Assembly (NCBI GenBank): GCA_013698195.1
Contig: JACCVK010000114.1
Span: 1-7,203 of the forward strand
Length of the DNA stretch: 7,203 bases
Reading direction: 5' to 3'
From: Actinomycetota bacterium
GTDB taxonomy: Bacteria; Actinomycetota; Thermoleophilia; Gaiellales; Gaiellaceae
This document shows, in pieces, positions 4,751-7,203 of the stretch. A model generated the notes under the pieces. That model worked only from the letters and a program-made list of their open reading frames with translations. It was not told the DNA's origin and did no database searches. How positions within the stretch are numbered: the first letter of the stretch is position 1; each line of letters begins with the position of its first letter. Made by a program: the position numbers and the translations under genes.

Positions 4751-5887
4751 CTAGCGCGAGCGCGTACAGCCGGCGGCATACGGCACGCCTTTCTGCGGCG
4801 CGAGCGGCGCGGTGCGGCCGAGGAACATCGAGACGACGGCCACGTTGTCCTCGCCCCCGAGGATGACCGACTCCCCACCGAGCGAACCAGGCTCTCCGCC
4901 GAGGCGACAACGCAGGGAGCGACTCGAATCCGAGCGGAAGCGCACCCAGCCGAGCTGCGCGAGCTCCGACGCCGAGAGATCGGTCGCAAGAGGGGACGCC
5001 AGCGAATCGCCGATGAAGGGCAGTCGTAGGAACGTCCCGAAGCTTGCGATCTTGTCTCCGACCGCTTCCGCAACGGCCTGCTGGCGTGTCGTTCGAGTGA
5101 GATCAGACTCGGACGGATCGAGCCGGTTCGTGCGGATGCGGGAGTAAACGAGCGCGCGGCGCCCGTCCATGTGCTGCGTCCCCTTCCCGAATCGCCACCC
5201 CTCCCAGTTAGCACAGCGATTTCGCGGATAGGGACAGTCGAACTTGTTGGAGAGGATCGGCTTCGGGACGGTGATGTCGATGCCGCCGACCGCGTCGATC
5301 AGATCCTTGAAGCCGTCGAAGTCGACGACGATCGCGTGATGGATCGACAGGCCGGTGAGGTTGCGAACCGTCGCGAGCGTGAGCGTGGGGCCGCCGATTT
5401 GGTTGGCCGCGTTCACCTTCGCCGAGCCGTAGCCGGGAATGTCCACGCGCAGGTCTCGCGGAATCGACAGGTACGAGATCCGGTGCGTGCTGGGATCGGT
5501 GCGAATGAGCATGAGCGAGTCCGAGCGCCGGGCGTCTTCGCGACCCGGCGCGCGTCCGCCGTCGGTTCCGATCACGAGCGTCGTCGCGGCTGTCGTGAGC
5601 AGCGAGCCGTCCTGCGCGGCCAACCTGTTCTCGGCCCGAGCAGGAAGCCGATCGCGCGCCTCACTCACTCCGCGCGAGAACGACAGGAATCCGAGCACGC
5701 CCCAGACGAGGAACAGGAGCACGAGCGCGCCAACGCCGAGGAGCACCCAGCGAGCCCGGCGCCGCGGCTTGGGAGGGCCTGCAGGTGATTTCGGGCTCTT
5801 GGCCGTCCGCTTCGTGCGCTCGAGCGGGACTCTGCCCTTCACCCGGCCGCCGCGATACCGCCGGTAGGGCTTTTCTCCCACGGCCAT
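4751..5887 (-). CDS. LytR-CpsA-Psr (LCP) family protein, cell-wall glycopolymer ligase
   Basis: 378 residues from the ATG at 5887. The frame is open further upstream, but that part overlaps the divergent ROK gene. A basic cytoplasmic tail (1-46) precedes one membrane anchor (about 47-69, WVLLGVGALVLLFLVWG), with the catalytic domain outside the cell. LCP enzymes move polyprenyl-phosphate-linked glycopolymers onto peptidoglycan or related acceptors. Seen in order are IGTDGG (106-111), RSDSLMLIRTDP (121-132), SIPRDLRVDIPGYG (141-154) with R144 and D145, KVNAA (157-161), VVDFDGFKDLIDAVGGI (187-203), and YSRIRTNRLDPSESDLTRTTRQQ (248-270), the arginine-rich phosphate-binding block. C218 and C225 are close enough for an extracellular disulfide, and C327 and C374 may form a second. 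Substrate and acceptor cannot be read from sequence. Confidence 0.9.
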   Translation of the reverse strand: MAVGEKPYRRYRGGRVKGRVPLERTKRTAKSPKSPAGPPKPRRRARWVLLGVGALVLLFLVWGVLGFLSFSRGVSEARDRLPARAENRLAAQDGSLLTTAATTLVIGTDGGRAPGREDARRSDSLMLIRTDPSTHRISYLSIPRDLRVDIPGYGSAKVNAANQIGGPTLTLATVRNLTGLSIHHAIVVDFDGFKDLIDAVGGIDITVPKPILSNKFDCPYPRNRCANWEGWRFGKGTQHMDGRRALVYSRIRTNRLDPSESDLTRTTRQQAVAEAVGDKIASFGTFLRLPFIGDSLASPLATDLSASELAQLGWVRFRSDSSRSLRCRLGGEPGSLGGESVILGGEDNVAVVSMFLGRTAPLAPQKGVPYAAGCTRSR

Positions 5888-5896
5888 CCGGGACGC

Positions 5897-5902
5897 TATG
5901 GT
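5897..5902 (+). promoter_or_regulatory. Putative -10 box of the ROK gene (TATGGT)
   Basis: TATGGT fits TANNNT and lies ten bases before an in-frame GTG at 5913, mirroring the opposite-strand box. If it is used, the ATG at 5898 would be inside the promoter and translation would begin at 5913. Confidence 0.3.
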
Positions 5903-5903
5903 A
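5898..5903 (-). promoter_or_regulatory. Putative -10 box of the LCP gene (TACCAT)
   Basis: On the minus strand TACCAT (5903 to 5898) fits TANNNT and lies ten bases before the ATG at 5887, implying a leader of only a few bases. It overlaps TATGGT on the plus strand. There is no convincing -35. Confidence 0.35.
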
Positions 5904-6818
5904 GCCCGCGCCGTGGGCGCTCCTCTCGTGATCGGGATCGATCTCGGCGGCACGACGACGCGGGCGGCTCTCGTTGATCGAGATGGCACGATCCACTCGC
6001 GACACGAGTTCGATACGCCGGAGCACTCCGAGCAGGAGGTGCTCGCCGCGCTCGACGATGCAGTGCACGAGCTACTCGACGATCGTGTCCTTGCGATCGG
6101 CTTCGGCGTCCCCTCGAACCTGGAGCGAGGTAGCGGCCGGATCCTGCGCGCGACGAATCTCCCGCTCGACGACGTGGATCTCGTCAGCCATGCGAGCTCT
6201 CGGTTCGGGCTGCCGGTCGCAATCGAGAACGATGCGAACGTGGCCACGCTCGCGGAGTGGAAGCTCGGCGCAGGGAAGGGGGCCGCGAACGTGATGATGC
6301 TCACCCTCGGCACGGGCGTCGGTGGCGGACTCGTTCTCGACAACCAGCTCTATCGCGGCTGGGTCGAGCTGGGGCACGTCGTCCTCCGGGCAGACGGGCC
6401 GCCGTGCCACGGGAACTGTCACGGGCATGGCCACATCGAGGCATTCGTCTCCGGCACGGCGGCCGACGGGGCAGCCGCGGAGCTGTACGGAGACGGGAAC
6501 GACGCCCGGGTGCTCGTGGCTCGAGCGCTCGAAGGGGAGGGGCGGGCGTGTGCGACGCTCGGGGAGATCGCAGCGTTGCTCGGTGCGGCGATCGGCTCGC
6601 TCGCAAACATCTTCGACCCGGAGATCGTCGTGATCGGAGGCGGCTTCGGCGAGGCTGCTGGGGAGTTCTTGCTGGAGCCCGCGCAGGAAGCCGCACGGAA
6701 GGAGGCGCTCTATCCGGCCGATCGAACATTGCGGGTGGTGCGGGCCGAGCTCGGAGAGAACGCTGGACTCGCGGGGGCGGGTCTCATCGCCTTCGAGGCG
6801 CTCGCCGAAGCCGGCTAG
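5898..6818 (+). CDS. ROK-family sugar kinase (glucokinase-like)
   Basis: 306 residues from the ATG at 5898, or 301 from the GTG at 5913. The longer form is given, but promoter placement favours the shorter one; neither has a Shine-Dalgarno sequence. The enzyme would phosphorylate a hexose with ATP in the cytosol. It shows the phosphate-1 motif VIGIDLGGTTTRAALVD (11-27), AIENDANVATLAEW (108-121) with catalytic D112, the phosphate-2 loop LTLGTGVGGGLVL (135-147), ELGH (157-160), and the zinc-site region CHGNCHGHGHIEAFVSGTA (170-188). VIGGGFGEAAGEFL lies near the end. The usual CxCGxxGCxE is altered: the last cysteine is H179, and the segment between YRG and ELGH is shortened to YRGWVELGH. Glucose is the likeliest substrate, though fructose, mannose or N-acetyl sugars are possible. 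rsmI begins six bases after its stop. Confidence 0.88.
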   Translation: MVARAVGAPLVIGIDLGGTTTRAALVDRDGTIHSRHEFDTPEHSEQEVLAALDDAVHELLDDRVLAIGFGVPSNLERGSGRILRATNLPLDDVDLVSHASSRFGLPVAIENDANVATLAEWKLGAGKGAANVMMLTLGTGVGGGLVLDNQLYRGWVELGHVVLRADGPPCHGNCHGHGHIEAFVSGTAADGAAAELYGDGNDARVLVARALEGEGRACATLGEIAALLGAAIGSLANIFDPEIVVIGGGFGEAAGEFLLEPAQEAARKEALYPADRTLRVVRAELGENAGLAGAGLIAFEALAEAG

Positions 6819-6824
6819 GCCGTC

Positions 6825-7203
6825 GTGCCACTCGCAGTCTGCGCCACGCCGATCGGGAACCTCGATGACGTGACGTTGCGTGTGCTGCGCGAGCTCGCGG
6901 AGGCTGATCTCGTCCTGTGTGAGGACACGCGCCGAACTCGGGTCCTGCTCGACCGGCACGGAATCGAGGCTAGGGTCGAGAGCTATCACCGGCTGAACGA
7001 GGCAACGAGAGTGCCTTCGCTCGTTGCGAGGCTGAAACGGGGAGAGCGAGTGGCGCTCGTCTCGGACGCCGGGCTGCCAGGTGTGAACGACCCGGGCGCT
7101 CGCTTGATCGCGGCGGCCGTCGCAGCGGGTCTTGGGGTAACCGTTCTCCCTGGTCCGTCCGCGGTCGAGACCGCGCTCGTCGCCAGCGGGCTCCTCGCGG
7201 AGG
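6825..7203 (+). CDS. rsmI: 16S rRNA (cytidine-1402-2'-O)-methyltransferase, N-terminal part (runs off window)
   Basis: A GTG at 6825 opens a frame that stays open to the window end, giving 126 of about 275-290 residues. RsmI uses S-adenosylmethionine to methylate the 2'-O of C1402 in the 16S rRNA decoding centre. The start matches the family exactly: LAVCATPIGNLDDVTLRVL, then DLVLCEDTRRTRVLLDRHGI, SYHRLNE, VALVSDAGLPGVNDPGARLI and VLPGPSAVETALVASGL. SDAG-PG--DPG is the family hallmark; this copy has Leu and Val-Asn where Thr and Ile-Ser are usual. It begins six bases after the ROK stop with no promoter of its own visible, so the two are probably cotranscribed. Confidence 0.93.
   Translation, partial: MPLAVCATPIGNLDDVTLRVLRELAEADLVLCEDTRRTRVLLDRHGIEARVESYHRLNEATRVPSLVARLKRGERVALVSDAGLPGVNDPGARLIAAAVAAGLGVTVLPGPSAVETALVASGLLAE

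Noticed and set aside
5888..6343. Open upstream extension of the LCP frame (to 530 residues)
   Set aside because: It is antisense to the ROK gene and Ser/Arg-rich, a shadow of GC-rich coding; the ATG at 5887 begins a normal basic tail and membrane anchor.
6072..6989. 305-residue minus-strand frame opposite ROK and rsmI
   Set aside because: It crosses two well-identified plus-strand genes and shows no domain; it arises from codon bias.
1..7203. Mobile elements, CRISPR arrays, tRNA or rRNA genes, defence systems
   Set aside because: No transposase or integrase motifs, terminal inverted repeats, spaced direct repeats or RNA-gene sequence were seen; all space is taken by housekeeping and metabolic genes.

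Overview
The window is a dense, GC-rich stretch of bacterial chromosome. It carries ten or eleven protein genes packed on both strands, with no intergenic gap over about 70 bases. Several features point to a high-GC actinobacterial lineage: GTG and TTG starts, an LCP-family cell-wall protein, an actinobacterial-type ROK kinase, an FmdB zinc-ribbon protein, and TANNNT -10 boxes placed so close to start codons that the transcripts would be leaderless. The end of a futalosine hydrolase gene (mqnB) indicates menaquinone synthesis by the futalosine route. A deep-branching group such as Thermoleophilia is my best guess, but that is inference.

Layout. (1) 1-1260, plus strand: the 3' end of mqnB, then a polytopic membrane protein with a repeat-rich basic N-terminus, then a GYD-domain protein whose start lies inside the membrane protein frame. 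(2) 1279-4113, minus strand: a tightly coupled operon read right to left. It holds a PfkB-family sugar/nucleoside kinase (probable pseudouridine kinase), a tiny 33-residue ORF, pseudouridine-5'-phosphate glycosidase (psuG), and an enolase-superfamily protein of unknown reaction. Every junction is a stop/start overlap (TGATG, TTGA, GTGA). (3) 4137-4747, plus strand: a small single-pass membrane protein divergent from the kinase, then an FmdB-type zinc-ribbon protein. (4) 4751-5887, minus strand: an LytR-CpsA-Psr family protein. (5) 5898-7203, plus strand: a ROK-family sugar kinase, then the 5' part of rsmI (16S rRNA C1402 2'-O-methyltransferase).

How the genes work together. The kinase would phosphorylate pseudouridine and PsuG would split pseudouridine 5'-phosphate into uracil and ribose 5-phosphate, giving a pseudouridine salvage unit. 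The enolase-like protein and the micro-ORF are the unusual parts. The enolase-like protein is probably not MenC, because mqnB shows that the organism uses the futalosine route. The two divergent gene pairs (kinase/small membrane protein and LCP/ROK) each have apparently overlapping back-to-back -10 boxes. I see no mobile elements, CRISPR arrays, tRNA or rRNA genes.
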